Below, piece after piece: positions 11,301 to 24,040 of a stretch of 64,000 nt of DNA. Each line of letters begins with the position of its first letter. Position 1 is the stretch's first letter. A program made the translations under genes and the position numbers. The DNA lies in the NCBI GenBank assembly GCA_013368445.1, contig JAACJO010000007.1, positions 1,054,001 through 1,118,000 of the forward strand, read 5' to 3'. The DNA is from Leucocoprinus leucothites. Lineage: Eukaryota > Basidiomycota > Agaricomycetes > Agaricales > Agaricaceae. The notes below the pieces were generated by a model that saw nothing but the letters and a program-made list of their open reading frames with translations, did not search any database and was not told the origin of the DNA.

Positions 11301-12753
11301 GAGGAGAGAGAAAGAGAAGCAAGAAGAGAGGCTCAAGCGGCAGTATCCAACCCAACCGGACGAAGAAGACGAGTTTTCCGGGTCTCTCGTTTCTGAGCAT
11401 GATGATGCCTTCGCCTTCACTGACTCCGCCACTCGACTCTATTGGGATCGACTCCTTACGTCGATACGCGAATTGGATGAAGTTCGACAAGCGCGGGGAG
11501 CGCAACATCGTATATTGGGAAAAGTGCTTGACGACGAGAAACCTGAAGATCGATCGCTTGTGTTCCTTGCCTCTTCGAGTTCGAACATATCCATCCGTTG
11601 GCAGCAAGGAAAGTTCATTGGGGCCGGAACGTTTGGCTCTGTATACCTTGCTGTCAACCTCGACTCTGGATCGCTCATGGCGGTCAAGGAAATCAAGTTC
11701 CAGGAGCTTTCTGGTCTGCCCAATTTATATGCGCAGATCAAAGATGAGCTGAGCGTGATGGAACTGCTTCATCATCCAAATGTCGTCGAGTACTACGGTA
11801 TTGAAGTGCACCGAGACAAGGTTTATATTTTTGAAGAATATTGCCAGGGAGGCAGTCTAGCTACACTGCTAGAGCACGGCCGGATAGAAGACGAGTGTAT
11901 CATCCAGGTCTACACGTTGCAGATGCTAGAGGGTTTGGCCTACCTACATTCAAAGAATGTCGTCCATCGCGATATTAAACCCGATAGTAAGTCTTTCTCT
12001 CGTTGTAATAGCACATATGCTCACCCTCAAGTAGATATTCTATTGGATCACCATGGCGTCATTAAATTCGTCGATTTTGGAGCTGCCAAGATCCTTGCCA
12101 AGAACCATCGGACTTTCCAGAGATCGCGTAGGGCTGCAGGAGACTACGGGTACAATGGGAACTATAGCATGAATGCCCTCCCAGCCATGAGTAACGGCTT
12201 AACCGGGACGCCAATGTACATGTCACCCGAGGTCATTAAGAACGACAAGCGGGGTCGACATGGAGCTATGGACATCTGGTCACTAGGCTGCGTTGTATTA
12301 GAATTCGCCACAGGAAAGAAGCCCTGGAGTAATCTTGACAATGAATGGTGAGCCCGAAACACTTTAAGCTTAATTTGAACTTAGCTGATATCGCCCAGGG
12401 CAATTATGTTCCATATCGGTGTTGCTACTCAACATCCTCCTCTTCCGGAACCCGACCAACTTAGCCCTCTGGGCATCGATTTTATCAGACAATGTCTAAC
12501 TATTGATCCGATGCTCCGACCCACTGCGAAAGCCCTTATGGATCACCCATGGCTGGCTGAGCTCAAATACGGGTACGAAGAGCCTGATACGCTTACGAGT
12601 CCCCCGCTTCACATGCCAAATATTAACGGTTTCGAGAATGCAACGGTCGCTCGAACGGCGGCCATCATCCAAGAGAAAGAAATCGAAGCGATTACAGCTG
12701 TGTCTCCAGTAACACCGACCTCTGAAATAATTCTAGATTTTAGCGATACTTAG
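8345..12753 (+). CDS. SSK2: SSK2/SSK22/Wis4-type MAP kinase kinase kinase, 1400 aa
   Basis: This kinase relays osmotic and oxidative stress to the HOG1-type MAPK. Five exons (8345-9945, 9998-10261, 10317-11986, 12035-12347, 12399-12753) give 1401 codons. The first about 170 residues are Ser/Pro-rich and low in complexity; then comes the long regulatory part typical of Ssk2/Wis4 (for example WLGIRARFHARSVEEERRRL). The kinase domain starts near residue 1050: glycine loop GAGTFGSVYLAV, catalytic Lys in MAVKEIKF, HRDIKPDNILLD, DFGAAK, and substrate/activation loop GTPMYMSPEV. The asparagine of HRDIKPDN is rebuilt only if the acceptor at 12034 is used. An upstream GTG in the same frame exists, but ATG 8345 is the first proper start. 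The 3' end faces the next gene at a distance of 217 bp. Confidence 0.93.
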
Positions 12754-12970
12754 TTCTTTTTCTTTTTCTTGAATTGATTCTTGCTATCGATACCTTGCAT
12801 CTACTTGTACAATTTATGACCATGTATGCAACTCGTGCTCATACTCACACGTTTCACTGTCCAGTTTAAATTATACTTTCCAATGATTTAATAAAGCAGT
12901 GGTCGAACTACGAAGGACAGGTACTTGACGAACTCAAAAGACATAAGGGGAAAGCACTGCTGCAACAAGG

Positions 12971-15572
12971 TCACTCTATGACCCAGCGCTTTGACTGTCC
13001 ATGTTGAAGACTATTGTCACGAGAATGAGAATAAGTATAATAACTGTCCCAGCTAGAAGATGACTTTTCGCTGTAGTGACTGTTGGTTGAACTATCTGAG
13101 GGGTTTCTAGTCAGCGCCTGTGGAGGCAACACCACTGGATTTCCGGGTTGTTGAGCAAAGAACCTCGGTCCGTTCCTAATAAACACGGGACCTCGAGTTG
13201 GGAGGTCGTTCCGAGTCCCTGAACCATAGGCTGCATTGAATGTTGGCATGGGTTTCTCCGTTGTGGGGAACTCGACCTTTTCATCATCGTAATCTTCAAC
13301 ATTGCCATATTCCGGTGTGACGATGCCAAAGTCTCCGTCAGGCAGGTCATCATGAAGATTGACTACATGGTTCATCAAGTAAGAAAGTGGTCGGAAATAA
13401 GGGCAGGCCACAAGACTCACGATGGTGGATCAAACCTTTGCCAAAATTCATACGGCAGAGGAGACCAACGATAAGACAGGCGACTGTCAGTGCGACTGAA
13501 ATAGACGCTATTATCGAGAAGAAGTTCCATGTAATGAACGTCCAGCGGAAGGTTGTGGAGACAAACATAACACTCCACCCGCCGAGGTATCCCACACACA
13601 AGAGCAAGAAGATGAACATAGGAACTTTAAGTTCACGTCTGACACCGAACCAACCCTGTTATAGCCTCAGTAAGCATGCCAAAAATCTGTATCAGTCACA
13701 TACCATCATTAACCACGGAACAAGCAACTGAGATTGTTGGTTAGGTCTTTGTTATGCGGAAGAAGATAAGCTCCTTACAATAAGAGTGATGATAGAAGAC
13801 GCCAGGTATAATTTGCGAAGGTCTGCGAAATCTCCGATGACGCTGTTGATCAAGCGGTCCAGCCAAAGAGAAACGGTGACAGTCATGAAGAAAAGGCTGA
13901 GTTGTATGGTGATGGACAAGACGAGGACAAGTTTATAAATTCTGTTGATTACTCGTGAAGCGCCGACACGTTTGAAGGTCTGCCAGCCAAAAAGCTACCA
14001 TGGTGTTAGTATAATCCACCAGCAACGTAGTGGTTGATATTCTACCTTGAATAGTCTCCAGGATAGGAATGCAGAAACAACTAACGCGAGGGCATTGAGG
14101 GCCAAGCTAGAAGCCTCTGCAGCCCCGCGAGAATCCCAGTAAGCAGAGGAAATGGGTAAACCAGACTTCACCTCTGCGCAGGCACCCTTTGTGATCAAAG
14201 TTGTAAACTGGCCCCGGAATTTGGCGGTATGCCAGAGCTGGTAACCACCCCAGGCTGTCGCCATAACGTGTGTGAGGAGTGACGCAAAGATGTGCGGGAT
14301 GGACTCGTTTAACAAAGCAACGACCGACATTCCTAGAAGCCAGAACTGGAATGCGATGAAGACGATGTCCTCACGCTTGGTGTTGCCCAATCTACAACCT
14401 TTGAATACATGTCTAGAATTTAGGACTTTAAAGTACGACTTACATAGACAGCGGGTAACGCAGAGCTTCAAGACAGACGATGTCGATATCTTTTGACGAC
14501 GTTGAGTTCAGAGTGTCGCGTAGTGAGAGCTAGTGACACAAATGAAGCTATTGTTATCGACTATATTATAGGCACTCACCGTTTGACCAACAACTTTTGT
14601 TTCATCGTCGTCATCGTCGTCATCGTCGTCGTCGTCGTCTTCACCGTCATCTTCATCATCAGCATCGTCATTCTCTTCATTATCTTCAGCGCCAGACACT
14701 TCACTCTCATGGCCAGATCCCTCACCCTCGTTCTCATCATGAACTTCGCCGTCTCCGTCTGTCACAGGCACTGGGGATGGAGTTGATAGTGGGATGGATG
14801 GAACAGTTGAGGCACCAACCACAGATACAATGGTGCTAGGGTCTCGAGCGGTGGCTGTAATACCGACTAGCGGGATGGTGGCCGACGAATGCGAGTCAGC
14901 AACACTAGGCGCAGGGTCACGGGCTGGTGCATTGATGGTTGGACGAGCACTAGGACTGATCTCTGCTTGTGAGGTGGCGGTGGTGACGATGGTAGCGATG
15001 ACTGCAGTGACACTCGCAGTGTTGCTGGTGACGGCACTTTGAAATGACAATGAAGCAGAGGTAGAGCTGGATGAGATATCGATGACTGAACTAGTGCTAG
15101 AAGCGCCAGGGCTGGAAGAAGGGGCTGCAGAGGCTGATCTGAGGGTGTCCTTATAAGGCGGCGTGTTGTCCGGTTTGGAGAGCGTCGTATCTTGCTTGGG
15201 CCAAACGACTACGCAGTTGCCATCTTCAAGATTAAGGTTGGAAGGAACCCACTTGCAATTCCGCAGAGTCGAGTTGGAATAGAACGGTAATCCGTCAACT
15301 ACATTCCCATGCTGAGCGAGTAGGTTGCTGCCAATTTGGAATGCATGGTCGTTGATGGTGAAGGCGCGGATTTGTAGTGCAAGTTGGATAAGGAAGTGAA
15401 GAGTAGAGAACGCGAGGTAAATGAGCGTCAACCGAGAGAAGGTGATGCGCTCCCACTATTCGGTAAATGTGATCAGTATGGCCAACTTCACGCATTTTGT
15501 TCCGTCTGCTCTTACAAAGGTCTTCGCATACGCAGGTAGGGGGGCATATGACCATACATGTTTCAAACGCAT
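12971..15572 (-). CDS. Multipass membrane protein of unknown function, 743 aa, with a central acidic low-complexity block
   Basis: Eight exons (15516-15572, 14580-15455, 14444-14529, 14046-14391, 13779-13994, 13704-13727, 13421-13655, 12971-13362) give 744 codons. The N-terminus has a hydrophobic helix (LTLIYLAFSTLHFLIQLAL), followed by a region with cysteines in a probable luminal segment, a Ser/Thr/Ala-rich linker of about 150 residues, and a run of more than ten Asp residues. After this come several hydrophobic helices with well-behaved sequence (for example VVALLNESIPHIFASLLTHV, MFIFLLLCVGYLGGWSVMF) and a conserved-looking NFGKGL before a polar tail. My impression is that similar proteins occur widely in mushrooms without assigned function; I cannot run the search. 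Topology (N-terminal domain, linker, C-terminal multi-helix bundle) suggests a sensor or transport role, but that is a guess. Confidence 0.8.
14603..14670. repeat. Trinucleotide repeat encoding the Asp run
   Basis: On the plus strand the sequence is an imperfect array of cat/cgt triplets; on the coding (minus) strand this is GAT/GAC, giving the poly-Asp block of the membrane protein. Because the unit is three bases, length changes would not break the frame. Confidence 0.8.
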
Positions 15573-16240
15573 CCTGAACTAGAGCATAGAGAAAGCTTAG
15601 TTAAGTCGATCCAAACTTGAGAGTGAGACTTAGGATACCTTCTTGACCCAGGGAAAAGAGAGACTAAATGAAGATTAAAAAAGCCACTTGGGCTGATTAT
15701 GGGTACCACCAGGATCCCGGACGAAAAGAAAGACTGCTCCGTACGACCTGAGTGGGAGCTAGAATAGCGGCCCAGCCAAGATGGAACGAGAAGAATGCAG
15801 AAAATGAACAGAGTATGTGGTAGTCCCAGAGTAAAGGGCAACAAGACCCATCATTTGATTCATTGTGTTTAGTGTTTACATATCACAGTCCTGGCTCCAA
15901 ACATTATCCATTTACATAAGCGACAACCAGAGTGATGGTTCATCAATAATGAAGGTCTCTTCGTCTCATGTTGCCACGGTACTGAGCGATGTGCCCGCTT
16001 GCTCATTGATTTAGTCTCCACCACGCCATGTTCCCCAGCAACGACATCACGTCTATTGATATCAAAGCAGTACGGTTTGGCAACTGTAATTCCAGGCCTT
16101 CACCGACATGTCCTGGTCTCCCATTACTGATAATGCAAATAACAGCATGTGTCGTTATTGCGGCTCGATCTCGGAACGTATTGGCTATACAAATTACACT
16201 AGTACACTTTGGCGTGAGGAGCACCTTTACTGGCTAATAA
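15573..16240. other. Intergenic, 668 bp
   Basis: Between the start of the membrane-protein gene and the TFC3 stop, both minus. The longest frames (15563-15844 minus, 16028-16237 plus) have no recognisable content. Presumably promoter plus TFC3 3' untranslated sequence. Confidence 0.5.
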
Positions 16241-19200
16241 CTATGCCTGATACCACCTTCGATTACCAATAAAATAAAATGCACGTCTCCCCTGCTCATC
16301 ATCCAAAGGGACACTGCCAGTGGCATCCTGAGAAGTACCCCCATTGTCCATTTCCACTCTCAAGAACCCCTCCGCCAACAAGTGTCGTATTATCTCATGT
16401 ACTTCTTGTCTATCATAAGTTGATCGCAAACGCCACTTGATCTCGGTCTGATAGATGGTTAGGTGAGAGATCGACCTTGAGGCTTGAAGTTTGACATACC
16501 TGAGATATTCCGGGCCTAAAAATGACAAGTCCTAGCACTGCCTTGAGTGCAGCTTCCCAAAACTCAACAATTCTACACCCTTCGGTGTCAAGCCAGCGAC
16601 GAGGGAAAACTCTTTGCAGGGGAGTCTCGCATATCTTTATACTCCAATGTTTGATGAAGGGCGCTGATACCAAAACTAGGGAAATGTAACCGGTCCAATA
16701 CACCAAGGGAACGGTTGCTTTTGAGAGCGTTTGAATAGCATTTAGCAACTCGGTTCTGGAAGTTCCAATTTCGGCCTGTCATTTGTAGTACACATCAACC
16801 TCGAATTTGTTGGGCAATGAACGAGATACATACTTGCAATGTTGAAGGTGTGACTCCATCCTTTCCAGCGTTGTGGATGATTCTCATTATTCGACGCAAC
16901 ATTTTTAGCTGTTCCTGAGATGAGTGCTCCAGCTCGATGATTCTTTTCGCGAGGCATGGCCCGCAGTCAATCAAGCTATTTTCTCCAACCAAGAGTTTGC
17001 AACTGGCAGGCTGTCCGTCCTCGGCCAGCCCATGACCAAGTGTAGTTTCAGAACCAGCGTCTGCAATGGGCTCATCCGGACCCTCGTTGCTGTCGGCATC
17101 AAGTCGGGTTGCATTGGACGCAGCTGCTCGCTGATAAAGAATCAAAGTTTCAATCTGGTTATCATCTATTCAAATGTGAGCCACGGATCACCAAGCTTCA
17201 TCGGATCTGCTAACCTGCTTTCTTGCTGTTCCAGTCCAAAGCCACTCTTTCTGCTTGTGCCTGCAGTGTGTCTATTTTGAAATCCAGCTTGGAGGATGTC
17301 TAAGTAGGGATCCAGTTATGGCGCAATACGCGGTTACCTTGTTTTCCATCACGAGTTCAATTAAAGCTACACAGTCCCCATCGGTGGCAGTGAGCGGCCA
17401 CTCTCGCCACATGTCGCCTTGAACGACTACCTCTTCTAGTGCAATGGCGTCATGGAAAGTCTCCTTCGGAATTGAACCGCCAACGGTATTAAGATTTCTG
17501 AAGGATTCGATTAGCTTCGGCGATTCGCGGTGTAGCTGGGAGCACACTCACACATCAGATATCTTTAAATGCCTTCCGGGTACGGACTTCTGGGGATCCC
17601 GGACCAGTTTTGATAGGATACCACGAGAGAGCATGGACTTCACAGCTGCCTCGACGTCCTTTTGACCAGCACTGTTCAAAATCAATGCACCCTGGCCGGC
17701 ATTGTAGCGCTCGGCAGGCGCTCCAAGTGTCATCTTAAGGCGTCAGCTAGGAGTAGCGGATCAGCCGTAAAGTTGCTTACTTTCAAGGCGGCTTCAGCCA
17801 ACACCACAGAGTTAGAGGTTAATTCGGTGGTTGAGGGAATAACTTCAAGGGTCTGATTGAAAGCTTGTCGCATTAGCCCCTTTTCCCTTCCTTCTTCTAC
17901 GTTAGCATTCCACATGAAATCCCAGGTAAGGCCGGGACCCTCTGTCGTAGCAACTTCAAACCCCCCTAGGAGATCCTCAACTGTAGAGGGAATGATTACA
18001 TTCCCGCTCTCTCTAGCGTGACCATATCCAACACGTCTAGAATGATACTATAAGTCAATGAAAGAGGTGAACTCAAAATACACACAGTGCATTTTTGTCG
18101 ATGTGTTTGCGTAAAAATTCGATATGAGCAGACAGATTGAATTTCGAGGTGCTCTGCGGTTCGTCATCGGGTAGTGTAGGCGTTCCCCGATGCTGCACCC
18201 AAAGCTCATACCATTTTTCTTCCAATCTGTTCATATAGGCTTCGTTGCCCGGCGCCTCTCGGATATGAGCAAGTCGCTGGCGAACCGTGTTTCTAGGTAC
18301 GGCAGGAAATACTTGCTCAAAAGCGGCCCAATCGACCCTCGAGGCACTCCTACATCGTGCTCTAATGATTGCTGCCGCGTCTCTGGCCAACTCATCGTAA
18401 TCCCGCGTCCACTGGAACCTGTGCCGACGCGATGCCTTGCTCGCTGTTTCAGCGAACTCTTTCTCTTCTGAAGCATCATGAGCCTTTGCTAACCAACAAA
18501 GTACTGAAATTCTATTACCTTTTCCCTTGTTCTTCCCTCGTTTGCGTTTCTTTGGGTGCTCTCTAGGCTCGAGTGGGGCCCCTTGACGCTGTATCAAATC
18601 CTCAACTGATGGTTCCAGTGGGTTCAGTACGATTGGTGGTGGCGGTGGAGGGAGAGGGGGCTGAACAACCGAAGGGGCAACAGCAGGCCTGTTAGACATT
18701 TTAAGTACTTGAGCCATACCTGCCTCGCGTATCGCAGCAACTATGTCTCCTTCCCATTTTTCGGTTTCCTGTATAGAACCTGCGTCAAGAAAACGCTTTT
18801 GAACTCGCTTAACCCTGCTGGACGCTGCTGAACTCAGCGGTTCAGGATGGACACGAAGCAAAAGCGTATCCCACTCTCGATCTCTTTTCCGTCTTGCCTC
18901 AGCCGCTTTTTTCGCAAGTAGTCCTTTGACCTCAGCAGCGCGACGGGCGCGCTTCTCGACTCCGGATGATCGCTTCTCCTTTTGTTTGACCTTATCCAAC
19001 TCTCGCAGTAGCCGCTCCCGCATATCTCCGTAAAAAGCAACCACGGCATCCTTGGTTGCACTAGTCACTCGGCAGACTTTATCCAAGAGTTCCTGTTTCT
19101 TTATGTCATGGGACTCCTCGAGTGGAGTTTCCGCAGAATGAATGTCAATAAACTGTTTGAGATACTGCATCTGATGCCATGTCAAGATATATTGGGTATT

Positions 19201-22200
19201 CCAGGATCCTGGTCGCCGAAGTGAACGAGCCAAGCTGATGTTTACAGAAGTTGCCGGGTGTGTGCCAGACGATGATTCACATTCTAGACAGACCGATGAT
19301 TCAGAGGATGCGTCCCTTAGCGCGTCCCAGTATTGAACGGCGAGTGCTACCGTATCGATCGGCATATCTTTCCAGAATGGAGGATTCGTTTCAGAATCGC
19401 GCCAGATGTAGATTGGCGCACTTGTGTTTAACATCCAGAAGGAGGGTGCGACCATCGATGTACTTGTCGTCCGATCTTCCGGGGATGCTTGGTCAAACTT
19501 CAGGAAACCCTGTGTACCCACATCGCAAGTAATCCAAGGATGGTTGGCTTCTGATAGTTGGAGTGGTGTGGCAACACCTAGTAGTCGGAGCACCTCCAAC
19601 ATTTCCAAAAATCGTGAGCGAGCCCGTGAGCGCCCAATCTGCACGAACGAATGAAGCTGAGGAGGAAGGTCGCGAACCGGTGTCTTTTTACCCATCTCGG
19701 TTGAAAAATACTCCCAGAGCTCATTACTATGGGAGAGACAAGATATGAGGGAGAGGTATGGTTCGAGAGGAAGGTCATAGCAGAGTAGAGATATGTCAAA
19801 GATCTTATACTCTTTTGACACAAGATTTGTCAAAGGTTGGTTAGACTCGAACGCTTTGAGGATCAAGAGGTGCAATTCTCGGACCCGGGCTATTTTTCCA
19901 ACGATGAACCCATACAACTGTCCAAGAGTCGTGCGTTCGGTAAGTAAAACCTCGCGAATGGTTTCGTCGTCGTACGCGAAAAGTTGATTCGCTCGTGCGA
20001 GATTCTTACTCCATCTTTCCTTCCTATTCGTTCCTGGTTGCTCCAGCTGAAGCAGCTGTAATGGCAGGACGCTCCTTGATACTATGGTTGGGCCTGCTCC
20101 ATATTCAACTTTTTCGTCTATTTGGATAAACGATGTGGGCTGAGGAGCGGGTTGCAATGATTTTTCCAGGCCGGTAAGGTAGACTTTGAGCTGATTCTCT
20201 GAGACGTGAGGAAGATAGGCGATTCTGGCTGCCCGGTGGACCCCTGTATGTGTCTGAATCGACGTTTTGAGTTCTTTGATTTTTCCGCGTGCCTCTAGGG
20301 CATCGAGAGCGGCCATGGCCGTTCGCTTGTCGGTTTTAGTTCCTGGTGGCGCGCTAGTTGGCTCGCCCGCCTTCGTCATAGTTTCAAGAAGAGTCATGTG
20401 TGCATTGGTAAATTCCTTGCTCTGGGTATGTACGATGCCTCCGAGGTTTTCAATTACCCGGTACATCTCAGCCTCTCGTCTTAGGTTAGACACATTGACG
20501 CGTCCCTTGGTCACCACTTTTGCATTTGCTGAAGTTTCATCTGTGGTTAACACTACTGGCAGCTATATGGCAACAATTAGTTAAAGCCTTGATGGGACAA
20601 TTTAAATGCACCCACCGATTTTTCTTGTGCAGAGGACCGCTCTTCAGATCCGACCTGTGTCAAGACAGGAACTGCTGATACTCTATCCCCCTCATTCACC
20701 AATACATCCTCATGAAGCACAGGTCCTTCAACAGTTGATTGGGGATTAGGTGCAATCTGAGCCGAAGATTGCTCGTCATCCTGGTTATCGAAAGTCGGAC
20801 TTTCTCTCAGAACATTAGGAGCTTCTTGTCTTAGAATCGGTAGCGTGGTTTCTGCTAGACACACAACCTGCATGCCAGACGAAGACCCGGCTTCCATTGC
20901 TGAGGGTTCCCCTGTCTTCCGCTTGGACCTCCGTAGTGGGCTCTCTGACTCCGGCGAAATTTGCCTCTTTTTGGGTGGACGCCCGCGCTTTTTGGGCGCG
21001 GTAGAAACAGAACTGCTGTCCTTTTTTATTTCCATTGGAGTAATTGTCGCTGATGCCGCGGATTCAGCCGTAGCGGCTGACTTGTTTTTTGGAGGACGAC
21101 CCCGTCGTTTAGGCGCTGAATGACGTTCAACCAAGCATTTTCGTTTCCCTGGTGATATAAACGCACCTGGAGCTGGTTCACTTTTATCCTCCTTGGTCTT
21201 TTGTTTCTTAGCCACTAGTTCTGTAGCACTCGGAGTCTCGATATCATCAGCCTTCCGCTTTTTCCCAGTCCTCGTAGTCTGAGAATCGCATTCGACCTCC
21301 TTCATAGAATGTTTTCTCGGTCGCCCTAGTTTAACAGATCCATCGGGATTTACAGGGTTCTTCGTAGCTCTTTTCTTCTTCTTCCCTATGTCACCTGCAG
21401 TCTCAACTCTGTATGCGTCTTGATACTCGATGAGACTTGATTCATCCTCGTAGAACTGGCCCGAATCAACGTTCGCAAATTCGCCAATGTCCGTAAAATC
21501 AATGTGGGCATAACCCGCTGCTTTTGGATCGAGGTTTTCCTGAGCAACCAGTTGGCGATATGCTGCAACCGTGTAGTACCGGTGACGTCGTTCCCGACCA
21601 CAAGTTTCCATCAAACCAGCGATACCGAGATCACTGAGATGAGGTGGTGGAGCGACCTTATCGGCCCTTGCAAGCAACAGTTCAATCGTCCGTTTATCGA
21701 AATTACACAGCGAAATTGAAAGGTCCTGGACATTCAGTCAGATAAGTGCATGGATGGAGAGGGGACCTATGATGTGATGGCCGTACATTCAACGTGATTC
21801 CACGAGTACCAGACTCCTCCAAGAGATTAAATATCTGCTTGTGAAGCATGACGTTCATCTTGACTCCACTGATTTCTCCTGCAGTAGGGTAAGTTCAGGG
21901 AAGCATATTGATATGAAGTGCTTACTTGCTAACTCTTCCTTCTCTTCCTGTTCTACCTCTTCATCATCTTTGGTGTCTAGAATGACACCTTCGGGCTTAC
22001 TGTCGGGTGTTACAAGTCGGAAACATTTCACCATCGCAGTGCTCGTTTTCTTTCGCAGACTCGGCACCACAACCTTTTCAATGACTCCTTGTTGAATGAG
22101 CTCTTTGATCCTACTTTGAAAAAATCGCCTGTCAGTTTTCGTGGGGTTCGAGAACCCCTATATTCACATGAGCTTCAACTAAAGTAAAAGTGAGCCATGA

Positions 22201-23357
22201 CACACAATGGTGATGAGCATGTTGTTAGACTCGTGGATGTAGTTCTTGGAAGCTTTCAAGAGTTTCACTACCCGTGATCGCACAAGAGGTAAGCTAGACA
22301 AATGTCGAGCATCAATTGGTGTGAAATCGAGTGCGGGCTTATCACTCATGTATTCTTCCTCAAGGAGCTCTTCAGTGGCCTCACGAGTGACTTTGTCTTC
22401 TTCTTCAGCCTTATGCTCTTCTTCTCGGATAGCTTTCCAGTGAGGATTCTTGTCAAAGAAGTAGCGATGGATTGCAAAATTGGTTCCAATTCCTGGCTTA
22501 GGCACCTTCACCCTGGAACAGTCAAGTTCAGCACCCCATCTTTTTTGGGGAACAAGGAACCACTTACACGAGATTGAGTTCTTGGAGCTGTTTGATAAGG
22601 TAAAAGCAGGTCTTCTGGTCATAACCTGTTTGCTTCCCCAGAGCGACAACCGATACACCATCATCTCTTCCTCGCGTTATGACCTGGAGCGCGGAATAAA
22701 CCATCGGGCTCAACTTCGCGAACTGGGACGAAAATGGTCAGCCAGCTTTACCTATGATTCCCAAGGACGTATCACCTACTCGGATATGAGAGCCTGTAAT
22801 AGCCGCATATATGACGTTCGGCTCGACAGCAATTCTCAAGCTATCACCAAATTCCTCTTTCAAAGACTCCAACGTCCGGCGCTTTGCATCAGGAATGAGG
22901 TCTAATTCAGGGGGCTTTACCTCAACGGGTTCTTCCCCGTTCTCCTTGGCTTTTTTGGTCTTACTCATCTGGGGAGCAATCCACACTTCGGCCGTCAGTC
23001 CTTCTGGAACAGTCCCAACACGAACAGTCGGCTGTTGAACCACAAGCGACCAGACAAATGCGCAAAAAGTATCATCTGCATTCTGGGCATAGGGCGCTTC
23101 AGGTTGAGCATAGAAATCAACGATAAAGTCCCTTAATCGAGAAACATTGGAGCCTAAGAGATATTATCGGGTGTTTGTTAGCAAGTCTGTGGCCAAAGAA
23201 TAAAAGGGAGTATGGCTGGGGGTTCGAACCCAAGCCCAAGCTTCATCCCGCGACCCCAAAGCACGGAAATGCTGCCATCACATGATAGATGCATGCACTC
23301 ACCAAGATCTCCATCGAAAGAAAGTTCGCGAAGGCAGTGGTGGACAAGATCATCCAT
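16241..23357 (-). CDS. TFC3: TFC3/GTF3C1, largest TFIIIC subunit (B-block binding), 2086 aa, 15 exons
   Basis: TFIIIC recognises the internal A and B boxes of tRNA genes for RNA polymerase III; this subunit contacts the B box. Exons: 23303-23357, 22780-23153, 22568-22722, 22206-22512, 21926-22157, 21787-21878, 20616-21725, 18086-20562, 17781-18036, 17552-17733, 17338-17497, 17215-17260, 16834-17165, 16500-16775, 16241-16447; total 2087 codons. The B-block winged helix lies at about residues 155-195 (VITRGRDDGVSVVALGKQTG, then YDQKTCFYLIKQL). A second wing region reads RRFFQSRIKELIQQGVIEKV. Exon 7 contains at least three AT-hook-like cores (GRPRK, two KRGRPPK/RRGRPPK), useful for minor-groove DNA contact. 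The C-terminal half has the expected helical Tfc3 blocks and ends GRRAFYFIGNRRWYQA. Intron 1 contains a perfect B-box-like site (see findings). Confidence 0.93.
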
Positions 23358-24040
23358 GGGCGGGTGAGGCAACCTTCTGGAGGGCCGAGGGTTTCAGGCG
23401 TTTCCCGGAAATTACGTGAAGGATAGGCAGTGTGATGCTTGGGGAAATTGAGCGCAACTGGTTCTGCCTGACCGCGTAGAGATGTCGCTTTACCGCAAAA
23501 GTCGCGTCTTCTGAGCCCAAGGTCGTAGAAAAGTGTGCTAAGCAAGGGAGTCGATAATCAGCCTCGAGCTTGTCACGTCCGTGACATGACATCACAACAG
23601 CTCTCATAAGCTGGAATGGCTCAACGGGACCAGCACTGCTTGGCTGTGTCGACACTACGACTCTCAGCCAAGTACAGTCATGCTGCTGAAACACGACATT
23701 CCAATGCAACTGCTCCGAAATAAGTAAGCTACTCGTTGGAAAACCCAAAGATCTATTAGGTAGGTATCGTAAGATGTCATGTATGTAGAGGGGGATGAGT
23801 GTTGGATGCGTCGTGAAATACATATGTGCAGTGAAGGGTACCAAGCGAAGTTCATCCAGGCCTAAAGCGCTGGGTTAATTTTTATTCTATATCTTCTGTA
23901 TCAGGTCTATGTGCATCTTCGTCTCCTCGCAGATAAATATGAGGGGGGTAGGTCGAAGGTGTGTGATGTAGCGGGTATGCAAAAGGAAATGCGCATGTGG
24001 AAACTCGAGAGGACAGGTAGTCAACTGGGACTACGCCAGC
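23358..24040. other. Intergenic, 683 bp, TFC3 upstream region
   Basis: Contains a 164-codon minus-strand frame (23350-23844) that begins with TTG, not ATG, overlaps the TFC3 start and has no family features; I do not count it as a gene. The region should carry the TFC3 promoter. Confidence 0.5.

Noticed and set aside
13387..13731. 114-codon plus-strand frame
   Set aside because: Antisense to the membrane-helix exons of the 743-aa protein.
23211..23232. Possible tRNA gene around ggttcgaaccc
   Set aside because: T-arm pairing is imperfect on both strands, no fitting A box or acceptor stem at the right distance; kept only as a B-box-like site.
23350..23844. 164-codon minus-strand frame upstream of TFC3
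   Set aside because: Starts with TTG, overlaps the TFC3 start exon in another frame, low family-like content.
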